Part shown: positions 42,891 through 53,713 of the stretch, one piece after another
Position numbering within the stretch: the stretch's first letter is position 1
Layout: the number at the start of each line of letters is the position of its first letter
Source of the DNA: Myoxocephalus aenaeus
Lineage: Eukaryota; Chordata; Actinopteri; Perciformes; Cottidae
NCBI GenBank assembly: GCA_038501785.1
Contig: JBAMJR010000087.1
Location: forward strand, 738,501 to 802,500
Length of the DNA stretch: 64,000 nucleotides
Reading direction: 5' to 3'
Notes under the pieces: generated by a model
The model's database searches: none
Told to the model about the DNA's origin: nothing
Seen by the model: only the letters and a program-made list of their open reading frames with translations
Translations under genes and position numbers: made by a program

Positions 42891-42945
42891 TTGGAATTAC
42901 ATGATCTTAGCTTTCCCTCTTTGTTTTTATTTTATGCTTTTTATG

Positions 42946-43310
42946 CTACGCGTCAGGCCTAACAACACCCTTGAATAGTACATTATTGATGATACAGTAC
43001 TGCCTCTCATACCTTATTGCTTAACTATCATCAGTATCAATCTAAGTATTAGTATTGTTGTATGAAGTTTGTGTGACATCCACCTACCTCATATAAATAA
43101 ATATTTTACATTACATATTTAATCCAGCGCCCTTTGCACTACTGTCCTGCTGTTTACAAATGTCATTGTGTTATTGTTTTGTATTATGTATTTCTTTGTT
43201 TCTACATGAAGAGCAACAAATATACATTTAGTCAAATTCCTTGAATGTCTCCACTAACGACAGCTGATATCAGTCTGAAGTCACCGTTGTCCATAATGTG
43301 CTCCCTGCAG
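42946..43310 (+). other. Conserved 3' end of ZNF-C intron
   Basis: Matches 9817-10187, starting inside the spacer of the large inverted repeat and keeping only its right arm. Confidence 0.75.
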
Positions 43311-45220
43311 ATGTCCAGCAGCTGTTGGAGATTAAAGCAGAAGTCCCCCCTGAGTGCCTGGACCTGGAACAGGAGGACCCAGAGCCCCTCCACGTAAAAG
43401 AGGAAGAGGATCCCCTCCACATAAAAGAGGAAGAGGAGCCCCTCCACATAAAAGAGGAAGAGGAGCCCCTCCACATAAAAGAGGAAGAGGAGGATCTCTG
43501 GACCCGTCTAGAGGGAGAGCAGCTTAATGTGCTGGAGGAGGCCGATATCACCAAGTTCCTTCTCACTGCTGTTACTGTGAAGAGTGAAGATGACAAACCT
43601 CAGACCTCACAGATTCATCAAAGCCAGATGGAGGACAACAGAGAGGCGGAGCCTCTAGCCGGCAGATCAGAGACACTGATAAAAACTGAAAATGACGGAG
43701 AGGACTTTGGGGGATCAGGACCAGCCAGGAACCTAAATCCACATCGTCATTCACATCCAAATGCTGATGATGAAAAGGCTTCAGAATCTTCTGGGCCTGA
43801 AGTCATGAATGTTGATTGGCAAGAACCTTTGTCAGATTCCGGACCTGAAAGTGAAGACAGGGACAATGTTTGGAAAGAGACCAGGGCACCTGAGTCTGCT
43901 GCACATGCCCTGAAATATAAGGAAGCCCTTGTAAGTCATGTGGGATGTAACACTGGCAACAAAACCTTCAGCTTCTTCAAGTGTAGTAAACGAGTAAAGG
44001 GGTTTCTGCAGAAACACATGATGTGTCATTTTGGAAAAATGTCCTCCAGCTGTTTGGTGAGAAAGAAATGTTTTAGATTGAAGCAGAAGAAAGAATCACG
44101 GCCAATAGTGCTCACAGGAGAGAAACCATTCAGTTGTGATGTTTGTGGGAAAAGATTTCCACAACAGAGACATCTGAAGCAACACATAAGAGTCCACACA
44201 GGAGAGAAACGATTCAGTTGTGATGTTTGTGGGAAAAGATTTACACAACAGAGACATCTGAAGCAACACATAAGAGTCCACACAGGAGAGAAATCATTCA
44301 GTTGTGATGCTTGTGGGAAACGATTTACACAACAAAGACATCTGAAGCAACACATGAGAGTCCACACAGGAGAGAAACCATTCAGTTGTGATATTTGTGG
44401 GAAAAGATTTACAAGACAGGGAAATCTGAAGACACACATGGGAGTCCACACAGGAGAGAATTCATTCAGTTGTTATGTTTGTGGGAAACGATTTACAGAA
44501 CAGGGAAATCTGACGAGACATGTGAGAGTCCACACAGGAGAGAAACCATTCAGTTGTGATGTTTGTGGGAAAAGATTTAAAGAACGGGGACATCTGAAGA
44601 CACACATGAGAGTCCACACAGGAGAGAAACCATTCAGTTGTGATGTTTGTGGAAATAGATTTACACGACAGGGAAATCTGAAAACACACATGAGAGTCCA
44701 CACAGGAGAGAAACCAATCATTTGTGATGTTTGTAGGAAAAGATTCACAAGACAGGACCATCTGAAGACACACATGAGAGTCCACACAGGAGAGAAATTA
44801 TTCAGTTGTGATGTTTGTGGAGATAGATTTACACAACAGGGACATCTGAAGACACACATGATAGTCCACACGGGAGAGAAACCATTTAGTTGTGATGTTT
44901 GTGGGAAAAGATTTCCAGAAAAGAGGAGTTTGAAGTATCACATGACAGTCCACACAGGAGAGAATTCATTCAGTTGTGATGTTTGTGGGAAAAGATTCAC
45001 AAGACAGGGAAGTCTGAAGACACACATGAGAGTCCACACAGGAGAGAATTCATTCAGTTGTGATGTTTGTGGGAAAAGATTCACAAGACAGGGAAGTCTG
45101 AAGACACACATGAGAGTCCACACAGGAGAGAATTCATTCAGTTGTGATGTTTGTGGGAAAAGTTTCACAAGACAGGGAAATCTGAAGAAACACAGGAGAG
45201 TCCACACAGGAGATAATTAG
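43311..45220 (+). CDS. ZNF-C finger exon, 13 C2H2 fingers
   Basis: Probable nuclear C2H2 zinc-finger protein, paralogue of ZNF-A. The acceptor ctccctgcag| at 43310 gives D-VQQLLEIKAEVPPECLDLE. The acidic head has four tandem repeats of (PLH)(I/V)KEEEE, twice as many as ZNF-A. After a linker and one degenerate finger come 13 fingers to the TAG at 45218-45220. Helix residues (-1,2,3,6): QRHQ x3, RGNT, EGNR, EGHT, RGNT, RDHT, QGHT, ERSY, RGST x2, RGNK. Fingers 3-8 equal ZNF-A 1-6; 9-12 are absent from ZNF-A. The IKEE units fit the SUMO consensus. Target sites are unknown. Confidence 0.88.
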
Positions 45221-45469
45221 TTTCTTCCAGTTGTGAAAGATTAATGATGTATGTTTTCGTTGTTCTCTTTCTCTTGTGTTTATTTTAAAAACTAAATATT
45301 TAAAATGTAATTTGTTTGTAAATGAGATGGAGGGCAAATATTTTTTTTAACAGCTGATGAATCTTTATTAAAAACAATGACAACATATGTGTGTCTGTGA
45401 TGGAGGAAACTACAAACTCTTTGTTTTTTTAAATGAATTTTTCATGTAATGTTTTAAAATCTATTTACA

Positions 45470-45475
45470 AATAAA
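45470..45475 (+). terminator. ZNF-C polyadenylation signal
   Basis: AATAAA 250 bases after the stop, at the same place as in ZNF-A. Confidence 0.55.
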
Positions 45476-45524
45476 CTTATGCAAGTTTACTTTGTGTTAC
45501 TGAAACTTTACAGATAAGACAAAA

Positions 45525-45665
45525 CTTATGTTGTTTTCAAACTGTCGGAGTAGGCAACAAAATATCGCTTCGGTGGTCACTCTTGAAGGAAGTGAAATAG
45601 AGGTCGTTCACACTTTAAATATCTGGGTATTTTGATTGATGACTCCCTCACTTTTCAGCCATATG
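45525..45665 (+). mobile_element. LINE RT tail fragment, second copy
   Basis: Duplicate of 11840-11972 with small indels; retains the phrase for a VVTLEGSEIEVV-like protein and extends to actccctcacttttcagcc. Confidence 0.6.
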
Positions 45666-46430
45666 TGCAGTACCTGGTTTTATTTTCGAAATAAACTGTG
45701 CTTTTCAACTAATGTAAAAAAGAGATTAATATAAATGTATGTGTTGCTCTTCATGTACAAACACAGGAATACATAATACAAAACAATTACCCAATGACAT
45801 TTGTACATACCTGCAAACTTGACACCTTTTGGCAAAATTCAAAATTTGGCATTAGACATATTTACATGTATCTACCATTTTATTAATATATTCCACTGCT
45901 TTTGTGAACCTAAGACCTTTGGTAAACCAATTTCCATCACCATAACAGTTCGTCCACATGAGTAAAGGTATGTTTTCACAAGAGATATGAAGAATTTCAA
46001 AAATCTAGCTTACATTTTTCAGCTTTAGGGCCATATTATCACTTTACACTTGTGCCTTAGGACAATGGTGCCTCATTACATAGAGAGCTGAGATTGTTCT
46101 GAAAATTTAGTTGAAACACATGGGTATATATCTCGTATGCAAGTGCCTTTAAAAAGGGAAGTTAAGAAATTATGTAAAATCGAGAAAATGACCTCAGACC
46201 CCAGAGGGTTAGAGCATTAAGGTCATTTGGGATTTTGGGAAAAACACATTATTGCAAACTCCTCCTACAAGCTGTCTGATTGATACCACATTCGCAGATT
46301 TTATTCATTTTTTTCTTTGCATGACAACGTGTTCCCCAAAGCAACACTTTGTAAAAAATAATATCCGGGAAGACGAAAGTGAAGGAAGAAAACAGGACGA
46401 AGGTCCGATTCCACATGTGCACACACATAA
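45666..46430. other. Spacer with repeat remnants
   Basis: 46225-46280 (gggaaaaacacattattgca) resembles the gggcccgagc family. No gene seen. Confidence 0.4.
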
Positions 46431-46436
46431 AAAATG

Positions 46437-46481
46437 AGGAGGAGGAGGAGAAGAAGAAGAAGAAGAAGAAGAAGAAGAAAA
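46437..46481 (+). repeat. (GAA)n/(GAG)n microsatellite
   Basis: aggaggaggagaag then agaagaagaag tract. Confidence 0.93.
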
Positions 46482-46599
46482 AGTTGTTTTACTTCTCCTT
46501 TGCCTATCGGAGGATATCTACACTTTCACATTACACTTACATTCCGTGCACTTTAATTTAACTTACATTTTATATTCTACTGTAGATTCAATTGTAAAT

Positions 46600-46742
46600 A
46601 TTCATGTTCCCATTAATTGCACTCTGTTTAGTGTTAAATGTTTATTGTTAAATGTTAAATGTTATGCACCTCCCGCCAGGACAAATTCCTTGTATGTGAA
46701 AACATACATGGCAATAAATGGTTCTGATTCTGATTCTGATCC
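46600..46742 (+). mobile_element. LINE-like 3' tail with (TGATTC)n
   Basis: caggacaaattccttgtatg, ggcaataaatggttctgatt and a short ctgattctgat tandem end have the form of a fish LINE 3' untranslated end with a hexanucleotide tail. No coding remains. Confidence 0.45.
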
Positions 46743-47138
46743 AGAAGACGGATTTATGGTATGTAGAAAGCAGAGTATCAGACCCTTATTTAACCCTTTG
46801 GTCCCGGACCAGAGTACAACGTCTGCTGCTGATCAAGGAAACATTTAGACTTTGACATGTGATTTGATTGGGAAAAAAGAAGAAATAAAAACAACAACAT
46901 GCAGGTTTTATGGGTTAAAATGAAGTTCAGCAAACATTTTGTATTAGTGAGGAAAGTAAAAGAAAGAAGCAGCCATATCACGTGACAACAACAACAACAA
47001 CATGACATTATTCCAACACACACAGGCTCATGTGGTCATAAAGCAACGCGTACGAAGGACTAAGGAAGCGGAGGAGGCAGCGGAGGCTCATTTGGGGAAG
47101 GTTAGTACGTCACTGTCACACCTCACGCTCTGGAGAGC

Positions 47139-47139
47139 A

Positions 47140-47198
<59 letters not shown>
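47139..47198 (+). repeat. (CA)n microsatellite
   Basis: About 30 CA units. Confidence 0.97.
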
Positions 47199-47199
<1 letters not shown>

Positions 47200-47511
47200 A
47201 CTGAACTGCTGCTGCTGTGACTTCATGTCACTGCCATACTTTGGATATTGTAGCAATGCATAGTGCACTTTATACATATGTTGTGCAATAATGTCACTGT
47301 ATTTTGTGCCTTATTTTTATTTATTGTTTGCCTTAAGTTTATTGTAATTCTGTGTGTTAGGAAGACCCAGCAAAATAAACTTTTCATTGGAGAGAATAAC
47401 TGCCTGTTATCTGTGCATATGACAATACAAATATCTTGAATCAATACACAGTAAACCCACACATAAACACTCAAAATAACAGATACAGAAATACCGAAAC
47501 ACATATAATTG

Positions 47512-47540
47512 TATATATATATATTGTGTTTATAAATATG

Positions 47541-47577
<37 letters not shown>
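47512..47577. repeat. (TA)n tracts
   Basis: Two TA-rich runs separated by ttgtgtttataaatatg. Confidence 0.9.
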
Positions 47578-47780
47578 TATTTATATAGATACAGATATAA
47601 TTGCAAAGAATTCGGTCAAAAGTAATAAGACACCTCTGTAATTTGAAGTTATAAATCTTAACCTTTCCCTCAGTCAAACTGATCTAACGTTACTGTGAAT
47701 AAATAAGCAGTCACTAGCAGTGGAATATATGAATAAAATGGTAGACACATGTAATTTAATGTCTAAAACCAAATTTATTA

Positions 47781-47914
47781 TTATATGGTGGGGATGATGA
47801 GCTGTGGCTGGCTTTGCGGCCTGCTAGGTGATGTGTTGGCAGGCAGACGGACAGGGAGACTGCTGCAGCGATGCTGCATGTTGTCCTCTGGACCCTCACA
47901 GCTCTGAATCCACT
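47781..47914 (-). other. Possible terminal exon, unknown product
   Basis: Minus strand: acceptor tattttacag| at 47915, then a 44-codon open frame in phase 2 (WIQSCEGPEDNMQHRCSSLP ... LIIPTI) ending TAATAATAAA, where the stop overlaps a polyadenylation signal. Upstream on this strand is a donor-like gaacg|gtgggt near 47998. Not recognised; possibly part of the TTAA-bounded block. Confidence 0.22.
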
Positions 47915-48088
47915 CTGTAAAATACATTAATACAGTCAGTATGAGTTCACTGAAAGAAAGTTAACGGTGATAGGGACAACAGTTGATTACCCACCGTTCA
48001 TAGCTGTAGTCAGCTATCTCCGTTAGCTCTCGTTAGCTCGCGCCGTGTTAGCAGCACCTAACGTGACATAAACACTACAGTAGTAACG

Positions 48089-48854
48089 ATCAGGGCCGGC
48101 GATTGCTATAGGCGAAATAGGCGACCGCCTAGGGCGACAAATGGGTTGGGGGCGCCCTCACAGCGCACATTTCAGCACTGTGAGCAGTTCGCGACCACGC
48201 GACCGGGGGGGGGGGTGCTGGCTCTCGCGAGCAGGGACGATTCAGCTGTGAGTTTTCTCATCAAGTACAGAGAGACACGGATATTGAGAAACGGGCGCTG
48301 TAGACATCTTAACGCTGATTGGCCAAGACACGTCACATCAAAGATGTTCTATTACGGAGATGACAACAACTCGGCCAAAAATCTGAATTTTTTGTCGAGA
48401 AAACGGGACGCTGATTGGCCAAGACGCGACACGTCACATCAAAGATCTTCTATTGCAAAGATGGCTCACTCAAAAAAAATAAACGTTTGTGCGGTCTGAA
48501 AAATGTGCGCGATCTGAAAAATCTATTGCGCGGCCACTTTGACTGTCAAACCTTGTTAACCATAGTCATTCCCTATACAGCTTGTATCATGTTTTGAGGT
48601 TTGTTCAATAAACATATTTGAAAAAAGAGTGTTTTGCACAGTTTATGGAGTTAATTTAATCCTAACTTTGAGTGTGTAATAAATTATTTAAAATAATAAA
48701 AAAGAAAATGTTCTGAAACTATTCTGGTGTTTGTTGTCCACGCACCATTTATTGTTGAACTGCAATGTAGAATAGTAGAATTATAAGTGGGTGAAAAACT
48801 GCTATGCAAAGTAAAGCAGTTAAGTTAATATATGTCTCTTCAGTGATGTAAAGT

Positions 48855-48910
<56 letters not shown>

Positions 48911-48919
48911 GGGGGGGGG
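48089..48919. mobile_element. hAT-like element, truncated copy
   Basis: Starts cagggccggcgattgctata, the right end of the 34696-35368 element, and follows its reverse complement to agtattgtgtgtgtg. There the copy runs into (TG)n (48858-48893) and about 26 G; the expected second terminus is absent. Confidence 0.75.
48858..48919 (+). repeat. (TG)n followed by about 26 G
   Basis: An alternating TG tract leads directly into a run of guanines ending at 48919. Confidence 0.93.
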
Positions 48920-49154
48920 TCGGCTCCGACTCGGCATGGATGGCGCCCCAGAATCGGGCCCGATTCCGGCGGCCGACACTGCCGTCACTGGGCCGTAATC
49001 GAAACTAACCGGGGTCAGTATCGGCCCAAAGCCGGCACACCAGAAGAAACACGTCGGCCCGGGTCTGGCTGCCGACTATGCTTGGGTCCGGTTGAATGAA
49101 TTATTATTATGTATCCCACCGCTGCCACCAATGTAACCGAGGGTTTCTCTTGCG
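48920..49154. other. GC-rich block, unidentified
   Basis: Contains several gggccc and ccggc words (gaatcgggcccgattccggc, tcggcccaaagccggc) suggesting a palindromic repeat, but no ends could be defined. Confidence 0.35.
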
Positions 49155-50110
49155 CCTATACTTGTACATCCATCCATCCATCCATCCATTATCAGCCGCT
49201 TATCCGGGGTCGGGTCGCGGTGGCAGTAGGTTCAGCAGGCCGACCCAGGCTTCCCTCTCACCCGCAACACTTTCCAGCTCATCCTGGGGGACCCCGAGGC
49301 GTTCCAAGGCCAGCCGGGAGATATAATCCCTCCAGCGTGTCCTCGGTCTTCCCCGGGGTCTCCTACCAGTTGGACGTGCCTGGAAAACCTCTAATGGGAG
49401 GCGTCCAGGAGGCATCCTGACTAGATGCTGAACACCTCAGCTGACTCCTTTCGACACGAAGGAGCAGCGACTCGACTCCATGCTCCCCCCTGATGTCCAA
49501 GCTCCTTACCTTATCTCTAAGGCTGAGCCCGGCCACCCTACGGAGGAAGCTCATTTCGGTCGCTTGTATCCGAGACCTCGTTCTTTCGGTCACGACCCAG
49601 AGTTCGTGACCACAGGTGAGGGTTGGAACGTAGACCGACCAGTAAATGGAGAGCTTTGCCTTCCGGCTCAGCTCCCTCTTCACCAAGACGGACCGGTACA
49701 GCGCCTGTTTTACTGCTGCAGCCGCACCGATCCGCCTGTCGATCTCCCGCTCCACCTTACCCTCACTTGTGAACAAGACCCCGAGATACTTGAACTCCTT
49801 CGCTTGGGGTAGGCAGTTTGTCCCCACCTGGAGGGAGCAATCCACCGGTTTCCGGCAGAGCACCATGGCCTCAGATTTGGAGGTGCTAACTCTCATCCCT
49901 GCGGCTTCACACTCGGCTACAAAATGCCCCAGTGAATGCTAGAGGCCACGGTCCGAGGAGGCAAACAGGACCACATCATCCGCGAACAGCAGAGAGGCGA
50001 TCCCGAGACTCCCAAACCGGATCCTCTCCGCCCCCTGGCTGCGCCTAGATATCCTGTCCGTGAAAGTCACGAACAGGACCGCTGATAAAGGGCAGCCCTA
50101 TACTTGTACA
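49155..50110 (-). mobile_element. Rex3 LINE, 5'-truncated, with 14-bp target duplication
   Basis: Element 49169-50096 on the minus strand. Exact duplication cctatacttgtaca at 49155-49168 and 50097-50110. The 3' end is ggataagcggctgataatgg followed by (atgg)n, the tandem GATG-type tail reported for Rex3. The copy starts within the RT domain. Confidence 0.9.
49200..50094 (-). pseudogene. Rex3 reverse-transcriptase C-terminal part
   Basis: Minus-strand frame GCPLSAVLFVTFTDRISRR ... SLLFADDVVLFASSDRGL shows the F-A-D-D catalytic motif. A TAG follows DRGL near 49938. Reading then continues as MRVSTSKSEAMVLCRKPVDC, EFKYLGVLFTSEGKVE and LSRKAKLSIYWSVYVPTLTC, and after a frame change ends MPPGRLPLEVFQARPTGRRP. 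The amino endonuclease and most of RT are missing. Confidence 0.85.
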
Positions 50111-51042
50111 ATAATAATTAAATAACAACACGCTGCTCCGTTAGATTAGACGGCAACCACTTTATTCTTGACTCGCTCCTCACTCCAACCAAACCTCTCC
50201 TTACGTTTTCCCCTTCAGAATAAAAGCCCCAGAAACATACATCAGAACACTGCTTCATAGAGAACTGTTTAAATACACCATACAATAGCTTATAATTATA
50301 TAACACTACGATAAAATAAGACACGTCGACCAAAATGTTACAGTAAATATTTGTTTATTAACTGAATGCACACAGGGTTCAATTTAAAATAGAACTCTAA
50401 CTGAACACAAAAAGACTACCGTCACTTCGGCATCATGGCTTCACGTCCAAAAATAAAAAATCCGGAGGTTGCAGCCTGGTAGAAACAGAGACAAAAAAAC
50501 TATTGTGAGATCTCACAATTTCTAAAACATAAATGGTAAATCTATCAATAGTATTGCAAACTGTTCTCCTTATGTATTGAATATCGTGTCTGTATATAAT
50601 GTAATAATATCTGACACCGTCCACATCTGCTAGATCGTAACTATACATTTTGATTTCAGGAGATAAAACATTGCAATACAATTTTGCCACGTGTCCATTA
50701 CATTAACGTTAAAGTTACTCCAACCCTGCTTGCCTTTGTAAACCAGCTGGCTCGGTTAAAACAGTTATACAATGCAGTGTGAGGCTTTGTTACACATGTC
50801 TGTGCTCAAACATCATGGCTTGATAAATACAAAAGTGTTCTTTCATTACAGACTAGTCAGCTAACAGCATTATTCAGGTCGTCAGGACATGTTTTCTAGC
50901 TAAGGCGTTCAGTCGTAGATACGGAAGATAACATCCAACACGGCACTATCTAGTGACGTGCTAATGCTAAAAGCTATCGTCAACACACAAACTTTATTTA
51001 CGGTCTAACAAACACATAATGGAGGTCCAACACTACTGGTCG
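50111..51042. other. AT-rich spacer inside TTAA-bounded block
   Basis: No gene recognised; short frames only. Confidence 0.4.
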
Positions 51043-51150
51043 TACTATGTTCACTGTAAGAAAGTTAACGGTGATAGGGACAACAATTGATTACTCACCG
51101 TTCAGTCTCACAGAAACGCTGTAGCCAGCTATCTGGCCTGTTAGCTCCGG

Positions 51151-51282
51151 CTAGCTCCTTGTTAGCGAATCCTTCAGCTCTGAAGCTGCGCCGTCATTCC
51201 CCTCCAATATAGCTTTGCTCAGGACTCTTTGCTTGGCATCTTCTGACTCACACTGAACCTTTGCACGCCTCATACGACACAT
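51151..51282 (-). other. Small minus-strand frame with nearby donor, unknown
   Basis: ATG at 51282 opens MCRMRRAKVQCESEDAKQRV and ends after 43 residues at TAG. About 50 bases further along the minus strand is gaacg|gtgagt, and 60 bases later ctttcttacag|, a module repeated near 47940-48050. Not recognised. It may be the 5' exon of a transposon-encoded transcript. Confidence 0.22.
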
Positions 51283-51490
51283 CCATGTTTAGATGCTTAG
51301 ACGCGGAAGTGGAAACCATATCCGCCAGATTTGAAACCATATCTCTGTGACGTATTATTGTGATGATATAATTTTATTAAAAATGTAAACATCTGGTTTT
51401 ACGCATCGACGCGGGCCCCGCCCCCAAAGGGTTAAGGGAAGCTCATACAAAATGATTTTGGAACTGAGTTGAATTGATATTATTCATATA

Positions 51491-53096
51491 CAGTGGGTAC
51501 AGAAAGTATTCAGACCCCTTTACATTTTTCACTCTTTGTTTCTTTGCAGCCATTTGCTAAAATCAAAAAAGTTCATTTTATTTCTCATTAATGTACATTC
51601 GGCACCCCATCTTGACAGAAAAAATAACTGAAATGTAGAATTTTTAGCAAATTTATTGAAAAAGAAAAACTGAAATATCACATGGTCATAAGTATTCAGA
51701 CCCTTTGCTCAGTATTGAGTAGAAGCACTCTTTTGAGCTAGTATAGCCATGAGTCTTCTTGGGAATGATGCAACAAGTGTTTCACACCTGGATTTGGGGA
51801 TCCTCTGCCATTCTTCCTCGCAGATCCTCTCCAGTTCCGTCAGGTTGGATGGTGAACGTTGGTGGACAGCCATTTTCAGGTCTCTCCAGAGATGCTCAAT
51901 TGGGTTTAGGTCAGGGGTCTGGCTGGGCCAGTCAAGAATGGTCACAGAGTTGTTCCGAAGCCACTCCTTTGTTATTTTAGCTGTGTGCTTAGGGTCATTG
52001 TCTTGTTGGAAGGTGAACCTTCGGCCCAGTCTGAGGTCCAGAGCACTCTGGAAGAGGTTTTCTTCCAGGATATCTCTGTACTTGGCCGCATTCATCTTTC
52101 CTTCAATTGCAACCAGTCGTCCTGTCCCTGCAGCTGAAAAACACCCCCATAGCATGATGCTGCCACCACCATGTTTCACTATTGGGATTGTATTGGGCAG
52201 GTGATGAGCAGTGCCTGGTTTTCTCCACACATACCGCTTAGAATTAAGGCCAAAAAGTTCAATCTTGGTCTCATCAGACCAGAGAATCTTATTTTTCATA
52301 GTCTGGGAGTCCTTCGTGGGTTTTTTGGCATACTCTATGCGGGCTTTCATATGTCTTGCACTGAGGAGAGGCTTCCGTCGGGCCACTCTGCCATAAAGCC
52401 CCGACTGGTGGAGGGCTGCAGTGATAGTTGACTTTGTGGAACTTTCTCCCATCTCCCTACTGCATCTCTGGAGCTCAGCCACAGTGATCTTTGGATTCTT
52501 CTTTACCTCTCTCACCAAGGCTCTTCTCCCACGATTGCTCACTTTGGCTGGACTAGAAAGAGTTCTGGTCGCCCCAAACTTCCTCCATTTAATGATTATG
52601 GAGGCCACTGTGCTCTTAGGAACCTTGAGTGCTGCAGACATTCTTTTGTAACCTTGGACAGATCTGTGCCTTGCCACAATTCTGTCTCTGAGCTCCTTGG
52701 GCAGTTCCTTCGACCTCATGATTCTCATTTGCTCTGACATGCAATGTGAGCTGTAAGGTCTTATATAGACAGGTGTGTGCCTTTCCTAATCAAGTCCAAT
52801 CAGTTTAATTAAACACAGCTGGACTCCAATGAAGGAGTAGAACCATCTCAAGGAGGATCAGAAGAAATGGACAGCATGTGAGTTAAATATGAGTGTCACA
52901 GCAAAGGATCTGAATACTTATGACCATGTGATATTTCAGTTTTTCTTTTTTAATAAATGTGCAAAGATTTCTAAATTTCTGTTTTTTTTCTGTCAAGATG
53001 GGGGGCTGAGTGTACATTAATGATAAATAGCAAATGGCTGCAATGAAACTCAGAGTGAAAAATTTAAAGCGGTCTGAATACTTTCCGTACACACTG
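51491..53096 (-). mobile_element. Tc1/mariner transposon, apparently complete
   Basis: Flanked by TA (51489-51490, 53097-53098). Terminal inverted repeats are about 200 bp, beginning cagtgggtacagaaagtatt on the left and ending aatactttccgtacacactg on the right. Each arm carries two direct repeats of the ag(t)attcagaccc core (outer near 51505 and 53080, inner near 51690 and 52910), an IR/DR layout as in Sleeping Beauty-type elements. The paralogous flank near 16785-16800 lacks it. It encloses an intact transposase. Confidence 0.93.
51709..52740 (-). CDS. Tc1 transposase, DD34E, 343 residues
   Basis: Cut-and-paste transposase. The uninterrupted minus-strand frame starts MSEQMRIMRSKELPKELRDR and has the usual Tc1 length. 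An amino paired-like double helix-turn-helix (KRMSAALKVPKSTVASII; KITVAELQRC) should bind the inner repeats; basic text (GRVARRKPLL) resembles the nuclear signal. Catalytic residues are visible: Asp in ILWSDETKIELFG, Asp in FTFQQDNDPKHTAK, Glu in TPDLNPIEHLWRDLK, with 34 residues between the last two. A glycine-rich box KHGGGSIMLWGCFS lies between them. No stop or frameshift is present, so the copy could be functional; the diverged terminal repeats (several mismatches) argue for some age. Confidence 0.93.
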   Translation of the reverse strand: MSEQMRIMRSKELPKELRDRIVARHRSVQGYKRMSAALKVPKSTVASIIIKWRKFGATRTLSSPAKVSNRGRRALVREVKKNPKITVAELQRCSREMGESSTKSTITAALHQSGLYGRVARRKPLLSARHMKARIEYAKKPTKDSQTMKNKILWSDETKIELFGLNSKRYVWRKPGTAHHLPNTIPIVKHGGGSIMLWGCFSAAGTGRLVAIEGKMNAAKYRDILEENLFQSALDLRLGRRFTFQQDNDPKHTAKITKEWLRNNSVTILDWPSQTPDLNPIEHLWRDLKMAVHQRSPSNLTELERICEEEWQRIPKSRCETLVASFPRRLMAILAQKSASTQY

Positions 53097-53713
53097 TAAA
53101 TGTTTGCTTGCCAATAGACAATAGTAAACATAAAATAAAAGAATTTCTAGGTGACACTAGACACTAATTGGATGAGGCAGTTAAAACCTGTCTCTACTTT
53201 CCCGCTAACTATCCATCATATCTTTTCCAAGAACCTTCCTGTGGGTTTACAGTTACATAGAAGCTTATTTCTAGAGAATTAAACAATACAATGGGATCTG
53301 TAAAATAAAATGTGACCAAAGTTTCAGTAACACAAAGTAAACTTGCATTAGTTTCTTTTTTTTGTAGATTTTAAAACATTACATGGAAATAGGCATGTTA
53401 AATACAGATGTATTTGTACAGAGATGTTATTTTGCTTTTAGTTTCCTCCATCACAGACAAACAGTATGTTGTCATTGTTTTTAATAAAGATTCATCAGCA
53501 GTTGAAAAAATACTTTGCCTTCAATCTCATTTAACAATTTACATATTTTTTTTCAAATAAACACAAGAGAAAGAGAACAACAAAAACGTCCATCAACGTT
53601 GCCTTCAATCTCATTTACAAACAAATTACATTTAAAAGAATTACATAATTAATAAACACAAGAGAAAGAGAACAATAAAACCTCCATCATTAATCTTTCA
53701 CAACTGGAAGAAA
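53097..53713. other. ZNF-D 3' flank
   Basis: Matches the ZNF-B 3' flank (16790-17410). Contains no gene. The AATAAA of the plus-strand paralogues corresponds here to AAGAAA near 53360. Confidence 0.6.

Larger units (their letters stand above)
31907..43310 (+). other. ZNF-C intron 1, transposon-filled
   Basis: About 11.4 kb. The first 750 bases match the ZNF-A intron and the last 360 match 9817-10187. Between them lie hAT, gypsy, Tc1 and LINE insertions listed separately. Confidence 0.5.
46794..51431 (-). mobile_element. Possible piggyBac-like block bounded by TTAA
   Basis: TTAA followed by ccctttgg at 46790-46801 and its mirror ccaaaggg followed by TTAA at 51424-51435 delimit 4.6 kb. The paralogous 16.7-kb flank reads gtgTTAAgggaagctc without insert, matching the right boundary exactly; the left flank (cagagtatcag) is only loosely similar to cagaatatcagg there. 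No piggyBac transposase was identified, and Rex3 and hAT copies are nested inside. Confidence 0.35.

Noticed and set aside
52171..52651. Plus-strand frames over the Tc1 transposase
   Set aside because: Antisense shadows of the intact minus-strand gene.
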